31,184 nucleotides of DNA from Didymodactylos carnosus. Lineage: Eukaryota > Rotifera > Eurotatoria > Philodinida > Philodinidae. Each line of letters begins with the position of its first letter. Position 1 is the stretch's first letter. Below are positions 11,041-23,300 of this stretch, piece by piece. A program made the translations under genes and the position numbers. The notes beneath the pieces were generated by a model. That model had not been told where the DNA came from and did not search any database. It worked only from the letters and a program-made list of their open reading frames with translations. The stretch is taken from contig CAJNOQ010001471.1 in assembly GCA_905250885.1 (NCBI GenBank), forward strand, positions 1 through 31,184, read 5' to 3'.

Positions 11041-11449
11041 AAAAGTCACAAAATCTGTTGTTTCCCCCTCGACAAATTTTCACTCTTTGTTCTTCCTCTT
11101 TCAGAGGGATCCACGTGAGGAGTTACACGAAAGTTATAACTTAGTAAAAACTTGTTTACTAGTTCACAACAACTTTTACCCATAGGAAATTTGATATGCT
11201 CTTTGACCTAACACTAATAGAATCTGTTTAGATGAAGTGTGTAATAGCTTTCTGAGGAACTTTAATTTGAACAGAGAGTCTCAAAAGACTGTATAGTGAC
11301 GAATGAATATTAGAATCGTGTTCGCTATAAAAAAATTCTCCTTAATCAAGTAGAGACAATTGCAGAACCTCTCTCGTCAGTTTCATCGCTAGATCAGATT
11401 GAAAAAAAATACAGAAATGAGATCAATATAACTAAAAAGAAAATTTTAT
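11041..11449. other. Region just 3' of SEPSECS
   Basis: No coding signal. It would hold the SEPSECS 3' UTR. An AATAAA on minus (11450-11445) begins at the last base of the stop codon, so the 3' UTR could be very short. Confidence 0.5.
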
Positions 11450-13144
11450 TTAAGTAGAAACAGAACTGTTATTGAAAAATGAATTGCTATTGTTGTTCTC
11501 ATCATCATCATCCTCACTGTTTACTATATTATTTTCAACTGCTCTTTTACTCATCACATCATTATCACTGTTATCGACTATATTAAGATCATTTAATGTT
11601 TGATTTGTTGACATCAATAGAACTTTTTTATATAAAATATCAAATTTTTTAATAAATAAATCAATATGTTCTTCTTGAATACCAATCGAAGCAGCCACAG
11701 TTAAATAAGAATATTTTGATGTTGATGAATGTGAACCATAATTTTCAAATTCATAATTGTCTATTGTTTGTTTCTTTCCAATTTGTATAACTCTAGCACC
11801 TGATATTCGTCTACTAAACAACATTGAACCTAATTGTGTAATATGTTCAGATGGTAACTGAGTTAATGTGACAGCAATTGAGATTGGATTTTGCTTTGTT
11901 TTCAGAATATGTTCCGTATTCTCTGAAGTCCATCGAATTAATTTATCTAAAAATTGTTTATGAAGTAATTTTCGTTTTTGAATTAAATCTGTAAGACCCC
12001 GTCTACCCATCGATAATAATGTTATAAATAAATCAATGGTTGGTGTTATTGATGCACGTCCAGGATAGATCTTTGATAAACGATCAAGTGATTCTTGATC
12101 ATATCCCAATACGATGGATCCTCCTACTGGTACCAAAAAATTTTTATCCGTACTTTGTACTATATAATCAATTCGTCCACCTTTTCGTTTTGATTGTTCC
12201 AATTCATGAATTATTTTTGTCGATTGTAAACCGTATGCATTATTTATTAAATGTGGTATTGAATATTTTTCACATAATAAACTTAATTCTACAACATTGT
12301 CTATGGCACGTGGGGCAAAACAACTTGTGGTAGAATAAATACAACATATTTCATTAAGATTTGTACAATTTTTTAAATATTGCTCAAATTTATTTACATC
12401 TGTATGAAGTTCTTCATTATCATCGGTCTGTATTTGTTCAATAATGACAGGAATCAAATCAGTTGCTAATATTGCCTTCAAACAACTTTTTTGATCAATT
12501 CGTGACCATAGCACATATCGACATTGAGGACGTATTTTCTTTAATGTTAACAAACATAATGTTAATGTCATACCTAGAGTGAAAAATAGAAGAAATGTAT
12601 GTTTTCATTTGTAAGCCACTTTCTACAGAAAAAAGAATCTATTTATCAATGATTTAGGATTTATACAAGTCTATCTATCCATTATTATGGTTAAAGATTT
12701 TTATTAATTACCAGTAGCCATTGGGATAACTAATGCTGATTTAATTGTTCTTAATCCAAGATATTTCACTGTATCCAAAACGAGTTCATTTGTTAATTGA
12801 TTAAGTAATGATGATCCAGCTGCTTTTGGTTGAACAGAATTAATATCACCCGATCGTCCGATACCATGTGAAAATGAATAATGTCTTTTGGCCACTAATG
12901 ATGAATAAACTCGTCCTTCTCTCTCACCAACACCAATATTTCCTAAAAAATTATTCGAATCCATTTGACTTAATTCATTTAGCCATTGTTCAATTAGTGA
13001 ATCATCTAAACCTATTTCAGGTAATTTACGATGTTCAATGATTTGTCGAATTTGTTGTTCACGTGTACGACGTGCTTGACGTGCAAGTTGAATGTATGAA
13101 CATGGTACAAGACGTTCAGCTAATTTAAATGATTCTTCATTCAT
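11450..13144 (-). CDS. SEPSECS: SEPSECS, O-phosphoseryl-tRNA(Sec):selenocysteinyl-tRNA synthase
   Basis: This PLP enzyme converts phosphoseryl-tRNA(Sec) to selenocysteinyl-tRNA(Sec) with selenophosphate, the last step of selenocysteine synthesis. There are two exons, 13144-12712 and 12573-11450, giving 518 aa (human 501). The intron splits the glycine of MATGM, a conserved stretch. I chose the start [13 protein letters not shown] because it matches the family N-terminus (MNRESF..GERLV); an upstream in-frame ATG adds 12 residues of no similarity. Conserved blocks: [19 protein letters not shown], then [20 protein letters not shown] with [42 protein letters not shown] with the PLP-binding lysine, [23 protein letters not shown]. 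The C-terminal 60 or so residues are a divergent Asp/Asn/Ser-rich tail ending SSVST. All catalytic signatures I know are intact. It implies that this organism makes selenoproteins. Confidence 0.96.
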
Positions 13145-13548
13145 AATATCGAAACAAAAGATTTTTAAAAAACAAAGCACTAAAACTAAATCTAAATAGA
13201 AATTGCAAGTACCAAATCAATGATCATTAAGAATATTGACCAAAAAGTTACATCGAGGAAAAATACAAAAAGACCCCATTTCATTCCCTATCCAATAATC
13301 AATTTATTCTGTAAAATTTACAACAATAATTTCGATCAGTAACCTAATAAAAATATATAACAAATCATTCTTTCTTTGCATAATTTTTGTGTCTCGAATG
13401 AAGTCGTATCACTACTTATAGGCGATAATATTTGCATTTTTGTAAACATTTCAATGAGTTTATATTTGTTTTGGTTTTCAAATAGACTAAAATTAGATTA
13501 ATATTCAGTTTTTTTTTCATTGAAAATCGATTAGCGGCATTGACATAC
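13145..13548. promoter_or_regulatory. SEPSECS upstream region (presumed promoter)
   Basis: About 400 bp of AT-rich sequence lie between the SEPSECS start and the VPS53-like fragment. I looked here for the missing VPS53 C-terminal exon and found none. No defined promoter motif. Confidence 0.4.
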
Positions 13549-15007
13549 TTTCATTTTCAGTACTTTTTGAAATGGTCCTACATCCGTATCATTCATAAAA
13601 TGTAAGTAATTTTCAACAAATACTTTTGGTAAATCATGTGTTGTTAGAACAACTTTCAATATTATTTCAGATTTTGTCAATACTTTTAAGAACAGTTTTT
13701 GTAAAAAACTAAACAAAAAAAAACACATGATGAATAAAGAAAGTAAATATAAATAAAATCGTACTGACTTTTGAGACGTTTGACAAGAAATAGTTAGATT
13801 AATACTGGGAAAATCTAATAAAACAGTTTTCAAGCAGTGTGTATCTAATAAAAATTGTTCAGCACCAACCATATTTGATCGGTCTACAATGATATAAACG
13901 TTTAGAATGAATGAATTAAAACAAGTATGCACAACCGAACCAATCTTGTATGTAGAAAATTAAAAACGAGTTTGTAATTCGATAATATCTAATAAATATA
14001 CTGTAAAATTGTGCAAAATATTTTCGCGAAGATACGAGATGATTACAAATAATGTGTACTATTGTTTTCAAATCGTTGATAATTGATATAGCATACATGC
14101 TTTTATCGCCAACCATTTCAATTGTTTGCCATACTAACGATAAAAAAAATAAATACATTTATTACATTATGTTGGGTGAAAAATGGAAAAATATTAACAG
14201 GTCTTTATCGTAGCAGTTGAAGCTGAGGTCCACAAGCATTCTCCAGATCTTGTATCAAGATTTGAATACATCGTCCTACCTTCTATAAAAAAGAATACGG
14301 TAGTAATGGATTCACCAACAGAACTGTCTATTTAATGCGTTTTATAAACATTTTTCTATGATTTGAAGTTGATTTTCTCTACTAATGCGTTGGTTGATTA
14401 TTTTTTCTTTCATTTTCTCTTCTATCAAAAAGGAAAACAAGTTGTTTTTTAATTAAGAAATAATTTTACTCTTAAATATTTTAAATGTTGTTATTAGAAA
14501 AACGCGCTACATCTCATTATCATGAACTCTCTAATGCTTGAAATGTTGCTTTTACTGATTATAATAGCAAAGAAGCTCAAAAAGCCCATCTCTCCCTTAA
14601 ATTCTACTTAAGGTCCATTAGAAATCCTCTTCCTTACTTATTTAGATTTTCAGACTGAATAACAACATATCTATCTCTTAACTCTATAAATAGGTCTTTG
14701 GTTATTTACATACGCAGCATCTATCTAGTACTTAGTCAATATTTCACTGTTTAGGATCTGATTTATGCACGATTCTTCACAAATGAGCAAATTCGCGAAG
14801 ACTTCGGCCGGATTAATTTAGGGCAACATCATTCATCTTTGTCGAGTTTTAGTACAGTTTTCTTTATGTTGTTTTTGCTTGTATATCTATGAGAACAACT
14901 AAAGTACTTACTTGATCAATGGCTTGTTGAACTTCTGGTGATAAAATAAGAATTTTATATCGATCATCATGTTCAAACGTATCACCATCATCAATAATTA
15001 TTGTCAT
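13549..15007 (-). pseudogene. VPS53-like gene fragment, probably a pseudogene
   Basis: VPS53 is a subunit of the GARP/EARP tethering complexes at the trans-Golgi and endosomes. Pieces read on minus: 14282-14199 (CIQILIQDLENACGP), 14133-13933 (WQTIEMVGDKS, SSRKYFAQF, TNSFLIFYI), 13883-13769 (MVGAEQFLLDTHCLK, VLLDFPSI) and 13708-13549 (LTKSEIILKVVLTTHDLP, VFVENYLHFMNDTDV, FQKVLKMK). These follow the order of the human C-terminal half, and most junctions fit splice consensus. In the first piece the frame breaks after ENACGP: a TAA follows shortly, while the expected continuation (ASTATIKT, then LWQTIEMVGD) is in another frame, two bases off, near 14221-14231. About 500 N-terminal residues and the C-terminal end are absent, although the last donor (GTATGT at 13548) looks intact. 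An exon-like ORF at 15007-14912 splices in frame but does not resemble VPS53. A single assembly error could explain the frame break but not the missing halves. Confidence 0.68.
14912..15007 (-). other. Exon-like ORF upstream of the VPS53 fragment
   Basis: It is bounded by CTTTTAG before ATG and a GTAAGT donor after GATCAA. It encodes MTIIIDDGDTFEHDD...LSPEVQQAIDQ and joins the next piece in phase 0. Codon use looks coding. I do not recognise the protein. It may be a divergent VPS53 exon or part of another broken gene. Confidence 0.4.
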
Positions 15008-15862
15008 CTAAAAGCATGACAATTAGATAGCAACAATTGACTGCATATAAAATGCATGAAATTGTGTCAAATACAATACTATTTGAAAGTTCTTTTTGTA
15101 TGACATATTTCTCTTTTGACTTGATGTAACTGTTAGTATCTGTCGTAATTTTACGAGAAAGTTTTTAGTTTGATAGTTTGTAAAAGTGCCATTTTATGGT
15201 TAGATTTTCTCTGATAATTGTGATTTGTACGATATGGTTTAAAAAGAAACTGAAGTCTTTAATCTGTCAGCTAGAAAAATGTAACAACATATATTCTATT
15301 CCTTAACTTATTTTTAGGCTGAAGACATGAATTTTAAGTCCATTTGTGTGTAACCATATCCAAAGTTATCAGAAAACCACTAAACCTTTTTTTCGTTCTT
15401 TCGAATAAGAATGATTTATTTTCTTATTGTATAATACCGTCGAGAAAAAAAACTACGATTAAATATTCTAACCGGAATACAAAGTAAAAGGCGTAAGACT
15501 ATTGATTTTGACCGTAATAATAACCATATTTTTAAACGAATGTTATTCACTAATCTCTCCGAAAAAGTAAATAAATAGTACACGGAGTAAAAATGTAAAC
15601 AATTGAGCAACGTGCAAAAACAAAAACCGTCCATTTTCACAAAAGCAAAGGTAGAAAAACTGTTCCAGACTATAATACTACTATGTACATGTTATGAAAA
15701 AGAAAAAATGAACTAGAAAAGATCACACACATAACTTGCATTTATGTACACAAAAAAAAAAATTCGAAAAAAAATGAATACAAAGGAAGATCCCAAAATA
15801 GCAAGACAAATAATGAGTAGAGAAAAAACGTTCGAAATAACACAAAAATCTTTTCCATTTTT
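15008..15862. other. Gene-free stretch between the VPS53 fragment and the CCPG1-like gene
   Basis: It holds only short ORFs and A-rich runs. It should contain the CCPG1-like 3' UTR. I searched it for the N-terminal half of VPS53 and saw none. Confidence 0.55.
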
Positions 15863-18800
15863 TTATGGATATTGGCATAGCATTTTCGAAAATTTATCCA
15901 CCCATTTTTTCATCCAGCAAAGATTTGTTGATGGATAACGAAACTTATTATTTGATCGATGCATTGTACGTGAACCACGATTAAACGATGATCGTTCTTG
16001 CTCTTGTTTTTCTGTTGATCGTTGTGACGAAGGTGGTGATGTATTTTTCCATGATGATAATCGTTCTTGTTCACGTAGTGTACCTCGTTGAAATGTCCAA
16101 CGCCATGATTTACGTTGTTGTTGGTCTTGGAGTTCATCTGATTCAGTACGTGATTGTTCACGTTGATGTGCTCGTGAAAATAACCAATCTGAGCAACTTG
16201 TATGGACTTGCTGAATGGAGGATGTTAAATCTTCTTTAATATTTGTTAATGTTGTGCGAATATTTTCACCATGGTCGGAATTAAATTGTTGCACTTTTAA
16301 TTTAAAATCATCGACATATTGTTGACGTTTATCGACAAATGAATTTAAAGATGAAACAACATTTGATAGTATCGTATCATTGTTCAAGTCAATTATAGTT
16401 GACGTTTTTTGTAGAATTTGTTCAAATATTGATTTATTTAAATCATCCTTGATATTACACTATAAAGATAAAAGAAGTGATCATAACATGGATAACTGTT
16501 TACATTGAAATCTGTGGCAGGAAAAAGTATTTTTGTCATTCTTTCTTCTGTTTCCAGAAAATCTTTTACACTTTCTAAGAAGTATCCCAAACTGCTGTTA
16601 ACACTTACGTCAACTCCAACACATTTGGACGATGAAGAACTATTTTTCTTCACCATACACTGTTCATACTGTTTTTCTGTCCTATTCATTCGTTCTTGTA
16701 ACAGTTTCATGTCATTGATTAATTGATCATGATCTTCTCGTAACTATAATAAACGAAAAAAGCAAAGTATACAGTAACATTCAAGCGGTTAAACTTTATC
16801 AAAGTAACCGAAAATCAGCGTTGACAAATGAAATTTGGAGTAATATCGCATGCTTTGTTACAATGATATTTTAAAACCCTAAAAAGTTTTCCTTACCATA
16901 TCAATTGATTTAGTCAGATTCATTTGAGTTAAATTAAGCATAAATCTTAAATGTTCAATATGATTTAATAGTTTTGTTTTTTCATTATCATGTTTCTCTA
17001 ATTGATCACGTAAATCACGTATGATCATATTATTGACTTTTTCATTATACTAGAATAATCAAAAAATATATTCACACATCTTGATCAAATTATCAGTCAA
17101 TCTCTCCACGTACCATCTTTGATACTTTCTGACTGACTTCAGACATTCGCAGTTTTTCATTTGTTTCAAAGACGTTAATTTTTTCTTCAGCATCAGCAAG
17201 TTTTTTTGTAATATGAGAAGTACGATATGAACCTATAACAATGAAAATGTTCAAGTCTGTTGACGAGGAGAAGAATAAACGTTTATATTTACCATTTAAA
17301 TAGCCAATACCCAAGAAAAATACTAACACAAGAGCAAAAAGGACAAGCAGATCAAGTGAGATATTCATATGTCGTGAGGACTCATGTCTTGTTGAATTGT
17401 AATGCGAAGTATTACTTATTTCACGATAATAATTTAAAGAAGCCTCAACTTCAGCATCAGATGCTAGAGATGCCGTTTTTGTTGCGTTCACATCTGTTAA
17501 CTGTACATCATGTTCATCTACTATAGTCTGTTTGTCAAGTGTAACGGAAGAATCTGTATCGCTTTCAGTTGTTTGTTTATCAATGAGCAACTTTTCTTCG
17601 CAATCTAAAATATGAAAAATATGCAATAACAACTTTTTTATTAGTTTAAAATATACTAACCAAGATCATCATCAAAACGTACACTTGTCTGCCGAACATG
17701 GGGTCCCGTTCGACGACTAAACAAAACAATTAACAATTAATATCCACTTGCTGTAGATAGAAGAACATAATACACTACCGCAATTCGCTTGACAATGCAA
17801 TTGATGCTAATGAACCACTGTCTTCATCTTCACGTATAAATGTAGCACTATCGTTCGAAAGATTTGATGAATGTTGAGACAGAAGGTCAATAAGTAACTG
17901 GACGTCACTAACTGATGATAAATTATTTAGTTGTAGTGATGAAGATAAAATTGAGGATTTGAGTGTAGAATCGGTATTTTCTTGTTCTTTATTAGTGTTA
18001 TTGATAGGATTTATCGAAATGATATTAATATTATTTTGATCATCTTGATGACATTCATTTACAGTATTTAAATTTATATTTTCATTACTGGAACAGAAAA
18101 TAAAAGATAGAATAGTCTTTTTTCGATAGTGGATTCCGGATGTGAGAAGGATGCGTAAATAACGTACTTTACATCGTCATTATTCTGTGATAATAAATCT
18201 GTTGAATGTACAAATAGCGGCGATGACTGATGAGAATAAGCGTTGCTAATATCCAGTGACATGCAAGATGACTGGTTATCATTGTCTGGGGTTAATGAAG
18301 ATGGAGCATCACTCAAACCAATATCACTTATATTAGTTGAATTACTAATCACGCTGTTGCTATTGTTTTTATCATGTATTGGTGTTATTTCAGCAAGAGA
18401 AGTTTCAGTTTCGTCTGTATTCGACTCATCATGTGTATCGAGTAGCGTCAAATCACTATCGATTGCAGTTGATTCGTTATTATCCGAAGTATTTAACTGT
18501 TCATCATCGATGGCATTATGATCAAATCTAAATAAAAGAAAATTTTTTTTTCTATTAATTCTTATTATCAGGTTAAATGCTTACTCCGTCGATGAGATTG
18601 ATGCTAATGATAAACTTCGAGACGCTTTTGAAGATAATGAGGTTGGTGTGGGAATATCAGAAGATGAACTGATCGCTGGCAACAACGGGGTTGAAGATAT
18701 TATCGACGATTCTACAGAGGAATTTGTAAGATTTATAGCAGCTTGGCTCATCTAAATAAAATAAAATGATAAAAAGCAAAAATTACATTTGAGAAGGTGT

Positions 18801-18867
18801 GTACCAATGAAGTATCAGTAACTAAAACCCAATCTTCATTGTGAACATCTTGATTTGACGCATACAT
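15863..18867 (-). CDS. Single-pass membrane coiled-coil protein, CCPG1-like ER-phagy receptor candidate
   Basis: Ten coding exons: 18867-18805, 18751-18585, 18527-18168, 18087-17779, 17716-17661, 17604-17293, 17232-17114, 17049-16897, 16743-16504, 16459-15863. They join to 791 aa (human CCPG1 757) with all phases consistent. Exon 1 encodes MYASNQDVHNEDWVLVTDTSL; residues 11-16, EDWVLV, form an LC3-interacting-type motif (W-x-x-V after acidic residues) at almost the same place as the human CCPG1 LIR. A long Ser/Asp/Asn-rich, disordered region follows. RRRTGPHVRQ comes next, then one membrane segment (ISLDLLVLFALVLVFFLGIG, about residues 400-422). After it come charged helices likely to form coiled coils (ITKKLADAEEKINVFETNEK, LRDQLEKHDNEKTKLLNHIE) and a basic, Arg/Gln/Ser-rich C-terminal part ending KKWVDKFSKMLCQYP. 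In CCPG1 the N-terminal side is cytosolic and the coiled-coil side is in the ER lumen. PBXIP1 or an unrelated protein of the same layout remain possible; primary similarity is weak outside the layout. Confidence 0.7.
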
Positions 18868-20398
18868 CTAACGAAAGAACACAAATAAAATTAGTGGAGT
18901 ATTGAGATTCTTTCTAAAATTTGATACAACAGTCAGAGTGGTTGCTCATGATCAGGACAGAAGATTACGCCAATATGATCATATTTTCTTCTTTCATATA
19001 CTGTTTGTAGGAATTCTTTCTACCAAAAACCGTATTAAGATGATTTATGAAACAGGCGCGATGAAAGATTTCGAAAACATGTAATTAAACTTTTTTTTTT
19101 TTATTGAATCTAGTATTAAGAATTAGATCGAATAATGCAGCTGACATCTCACAGGATAGATAGTATTAAGATCATAAAAGTAAATAGTGTTCAAAAATAT
19201 CAGAATGATTTTAAGATTAAACGTTGAGGACGCTCACTAAATTTCGGATCTTATTATGTTCCTACCGTTTTGGTTCAAAATAATAAATCAGTGTATACAA
19301 ACAAACACAATAATGTGTATACGACTTTTAATTATAGTTGGATATAAATGTCAATATCTACGTATTTATATTAAACCATGTAGAGAGAAAAAAACATTAT
19401 TAATTCTCACCTGATTCTATGATGTACTTTCGTGGAGGATGATCACTTTCTGAAATGGTAACGAACTCAAAAACTATTGGTGTACATTGTACAAACAATC
19501 AAAATTAAAATAATTTCTTTTCAATGGTCTTCTGTACTATTCATCACTACATTTAATTTCTGACTCAAGTCGTGTTTCCAACATGACTTAAATTCCCATT
19601 TAACTTTTTGTTCAATCATATTACGAGTTTCTTACTTAAGTTGTGTAGTGTAGCCAAGATTTAATGCTCTTGAGATAAGTTAACAGCAAAACTCTACAAC
19701 GCGCAAAACTCTACAATCATTGACATTCATGAATTGTTTTGGATTTAACTATGACTTCGATGTTATTTGGACCTTTCATGGATTGTAGTTCCTTTTGAGA
19801 ACTACCTCGCACAACAAACGCTTAGCCTAAGCACGGATGGAAGTAGTGTACATTTTTCTTCACTCTGTTTCATTTCATCACTGTTTCGTTTCAGGGCTCT
19901 CTGAACTGTAGAATAGTAGATGTCTCGAAAATAGAATATCAATATCGATTTATTTGATTCTAAAACTTTCATTCAATAAAGTTTTTCCTTTAAGACCGAA
20001 AATGTGAAAAGAAAATGTACATTATTTCCATTTGAGTCCATACTAACAGAGAGAGAGAAACTCAATTAAATTTGTTGATTTATGTTTAATTTTTTTTTTC
20101 GAATTTTTTTATTCACACGTTTTAACATTTCACACTTAATTTGATTCAGGTCACAAATAGCCAAAAAGTGATTCTAGCATTTAGTGGTGTGTTAGATATT
20201 GAAAAGTGTTGCAGTTGTTGTGCAAGAAAGGAGAGTGTTGTTTTCTTTTTCATGTGAGTTCGTTATTTCACGACTGTAGTAACATAGTAAGTATTTATAA
20301 ACAAAATTTTCTGGGAGATTGATTTGAATTTTTGTTTGTGGATTATATTGCTATTGCTTATATTAGAATCAAATACCATACTAAATCTTATTTTTCAG
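18868..20398. promoter_or_regulatory. Divergent intergenic region, probable two-way promoter
   Basis: It separates the minus-strand CCPG1-like start from the plus-strand NUP93 start. On minus, CTTTCGTTAG directly before the ATG looks like an acceptor, and AATCAG|GTGAGA at about 19411 looks like a donor, so a 5' UTR exon is possible; an in-frame TAG in it supports the chosen ATG. On plus, ATA|GTAAGTAT near 20286-20293 and TTTTTCAG|ATG at 20398 suggest a 5' UTR intron for NUP93. No coding exon seen. The plus ORF at 18902-19084 is not supported. Confidence 0.5.
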
Positions 20399-23300
20399 AT
20401 GACTACAAGTCAAAATCGTTGGAACTTAAATAGTACTAGCCCATTTCTACCTAATCCTTTTACAGTTTCTTCTTCTTCGACACCGTCTCCTTTTTCTCCG
20501 ATTATCAATAAAACTACTCCTTCGTCACTGTTATTTAACAACAATAGTCCCTCAATTACAAACGCAAATGGTACCACTATCTCGTTACATCGAAATTTAA
20601 ATCAATTGGTTGATGAAGGACAACGATCAGCATACAAAAATAAAAGTGAACTTATTCAAGATGTGAATCAATTAAGTGCATTTACATTTTTTAATTCAAA
20701 TGGCATTGATATTAAACGTATTCAAGATCAATTTCAACAAATTGATTATACATTGCAACAAAAACCAACAGTCGATAGTACAAAAACTGTTCAAACCGAT
20801 CAACAAACATCCAAATTTGGTACAGATGTACATGAATATTTGAAAAAAGAACGTGAAAAAGCGTTATTAACAATGTTGAGAACAATTGAAGATAGAGTAA
20901 GTTTCGATAGTTTAGTCGCATGAAATTTCTTTGAAATGGAAATGTTAGTGTGTTGTTTGACTTTTAGACATACGATGAAATCAATACGAATAGTTCAAAC
21001 ACCTTGTTAAATAATTGGCATAAACAACGGAATACAATATTATCTAGTTTAATGAAGCACAATAAAAATTATCTTGAGGATGTTTCGACTGTACAAGTAT
21101 GTGATGTGTAACTATTTCTTTTCTACTATTTATTTTTTAATTTGTTTATAGGTAAAACGTTTTGAAACCCCTCGAACATTGGCTCGTGGTCTAACAAATT
21201 TAGAAGCTGCTTATGCTAAAGTTGTAAGTTTTTTTTCTTTCTTTCTTTATATCTTCTCATTTCAGTGAGAGATCTGTTTAATTTAGATTGCACTTTATAA
21301 TGTTTCGAATACAAAAGAAATTCAACCACGTCAAAGTTTATTAGATGAATTTAATCATGTAGTGGAATCATCCGATCAACAAGTAATTAAGTGTGAAAAA
21401 TCTTTTATTTTACTATGGATATTTTATTATTGTGTAGATTGCTGTTGAGCTATGGAATACTGTTCGTTCAATGACACAATTTTCTGCTCAAATTCAACAA
21501 GAATATATTCATAATCGTTCGACATTACCTGTACAACGTGCTTTAGTATATCAGGCACGAAATTATTTAGAAAGAGCGTAAGAAGAGCTGGTTCAATGTA
21601 TAAAGTGGAAGCTATATTTATGAATAATATGCTTTAGGTTTCGAATTCAATTATCAAAGTTGTTTATAAATCTTGTTTCGAATGACGACCTACATAAACC
21701 AGGTTCAGTATATAAACTTGTTATACGGTATATTAGACAAAAACATCCCCAAATTATCCATACAATTGATGAAGTAATTATCAAATGACATAAGAAAAAT
21801 GAAATAAATTTATACGATTTCTTTTCATTAATTCTAGGACGGTTCTGTTGATGATTTACCGATTTGGTCAATTTTGTTTTATTGTTTGAGAGCCGGTGAT
21901 TTACAATCAGCATTAAGTACTGCAAAACGATGCCAGTAAGTGTAGTCTTCTCTACCTATACGATCTTTCATTTTACATTAACTTGTTCTTCTGACAGTTT
22001 GTCAAATGCAATTGAATGGTTAACAAACTATATTAAAAATGATGGTACACTGGATTTAATTATGCGTGATAAAGTTCGTGATGTTTATGAACGACAACAC
22101 TTAAATTCAACTGGAACAACTAATCCGTTCAAGAGGTTGGTATTATGGTTGTATCTGACAAAAGATAAAGTTCGTTTTGTTAAATTTAGTGCTGTTTTAT
22201 CACTGATATCAGCATATGATATTAACAATAGACATGAACAAATAATAACAACGTTGGACGATTTACTTTGGTTGAGATTAGCACAAATTGTTTTTCAACA
22301 AGATCAACAGTCACACGTACAAGCGCGATCAACCTTATCCCAAGAAAAAGAAGGATTAACACTGACAATGTTGCAGAAGCTCGTTTTCAACGAAGGAGGT
22401 AAAGAACATAAAACATTGAAATTCATGGGCACTTATCGTACTGCTCGTAGCAAAATTTTGCGCGAACTAGCTCTCTCATGTCTATGTCAAATGAAATGTG
22501 CACATTCCCTGAGGAATCTATACATCCTTGATAGTGTTCAGGTAATTTGAATATATAGCATTGAAATTCCTTATAGAATATAATAACTTGATGTAGACCA
22601 TGTAGACAGCTCATGTTTGAAGTTAAAACAAAAAATAATAGTAAAATGTTTAAGTTTTATTTTTACATCTTCGCTTTTTCCTTATTTAATATTTTTAGTT
22701 TTTGTATCTGTATGTACCCATAGATGAATGAGAACGAGAGTTACATGAAGCATTATTTTTTTTGCATTTGTGCCTGTTAGTTTTACAACCCCAACGATAG
22801 TCACAATGAAAAATTCTTCACCACCAACTGTTACTTTATTAGATATAATTAAACGAAGCAGTAGTGGTGTGACGACGGCAGTGATTGGTTTTGAAATTGC
22901 TTCACAATGTTCAGAATCTTTTCTATTATATTTTGTGTTAATACTACGCAACCAATAGAATGTAAACCGTTATGATCTGTATCGACTACTACGCGTGAAA
23001 AAAGCAAAGTTTAGCTAAGAGTTTATGGTTACATATAGGTAAAAAAACCTGAAAATATTAAATAAGTAAAAAGCGAAGATGTAAAAATAAAGCTTAACAT
23101 TTTACTATTTTTTTCTGTTTTAACTTCAGACATGAGCTATCTACATGATTTATCAATTTATTAAATTCTATAAGGAATTTCAATGCTATATATCCATTTT
23201 TTCTGAACATTATCAAGGATGTATCGATTCCTCATGGAATGGGCATATTTCATAGGATTTAAATACATTCCCTGTAACATCCATAAGTAGTAGTACTTTG

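Noticed and set aside
12040-12333. Plus-strand ORF of 97 codons
   Set aside because: It lies fully antisense to SEPSECS exon 2, whose family match is unambiguous.
13884-13932. A second frame break in the VPS53 fragment, suggested by LYHCRPIK-like residues
   Set aside because: A 49-nt intron (donor GTGCAT, acceptor TTGTAG) joins the frames acceptably, so a second break is not needed.
15910-16239. ORFs on both strands over the last exon of the CCPG1-like gene
   Set aside because: They are shadows of the Arg/Gln/Ser-rich coding exon in other frames.
22399-22550. Continuation of NUP93 exon 8 into a 50-residue tail
   Set aside because: Splicing at GAG|GTAAAG to 23368 restores the family alignment, while the tail has no similarity and lies partly in the foldback arm.
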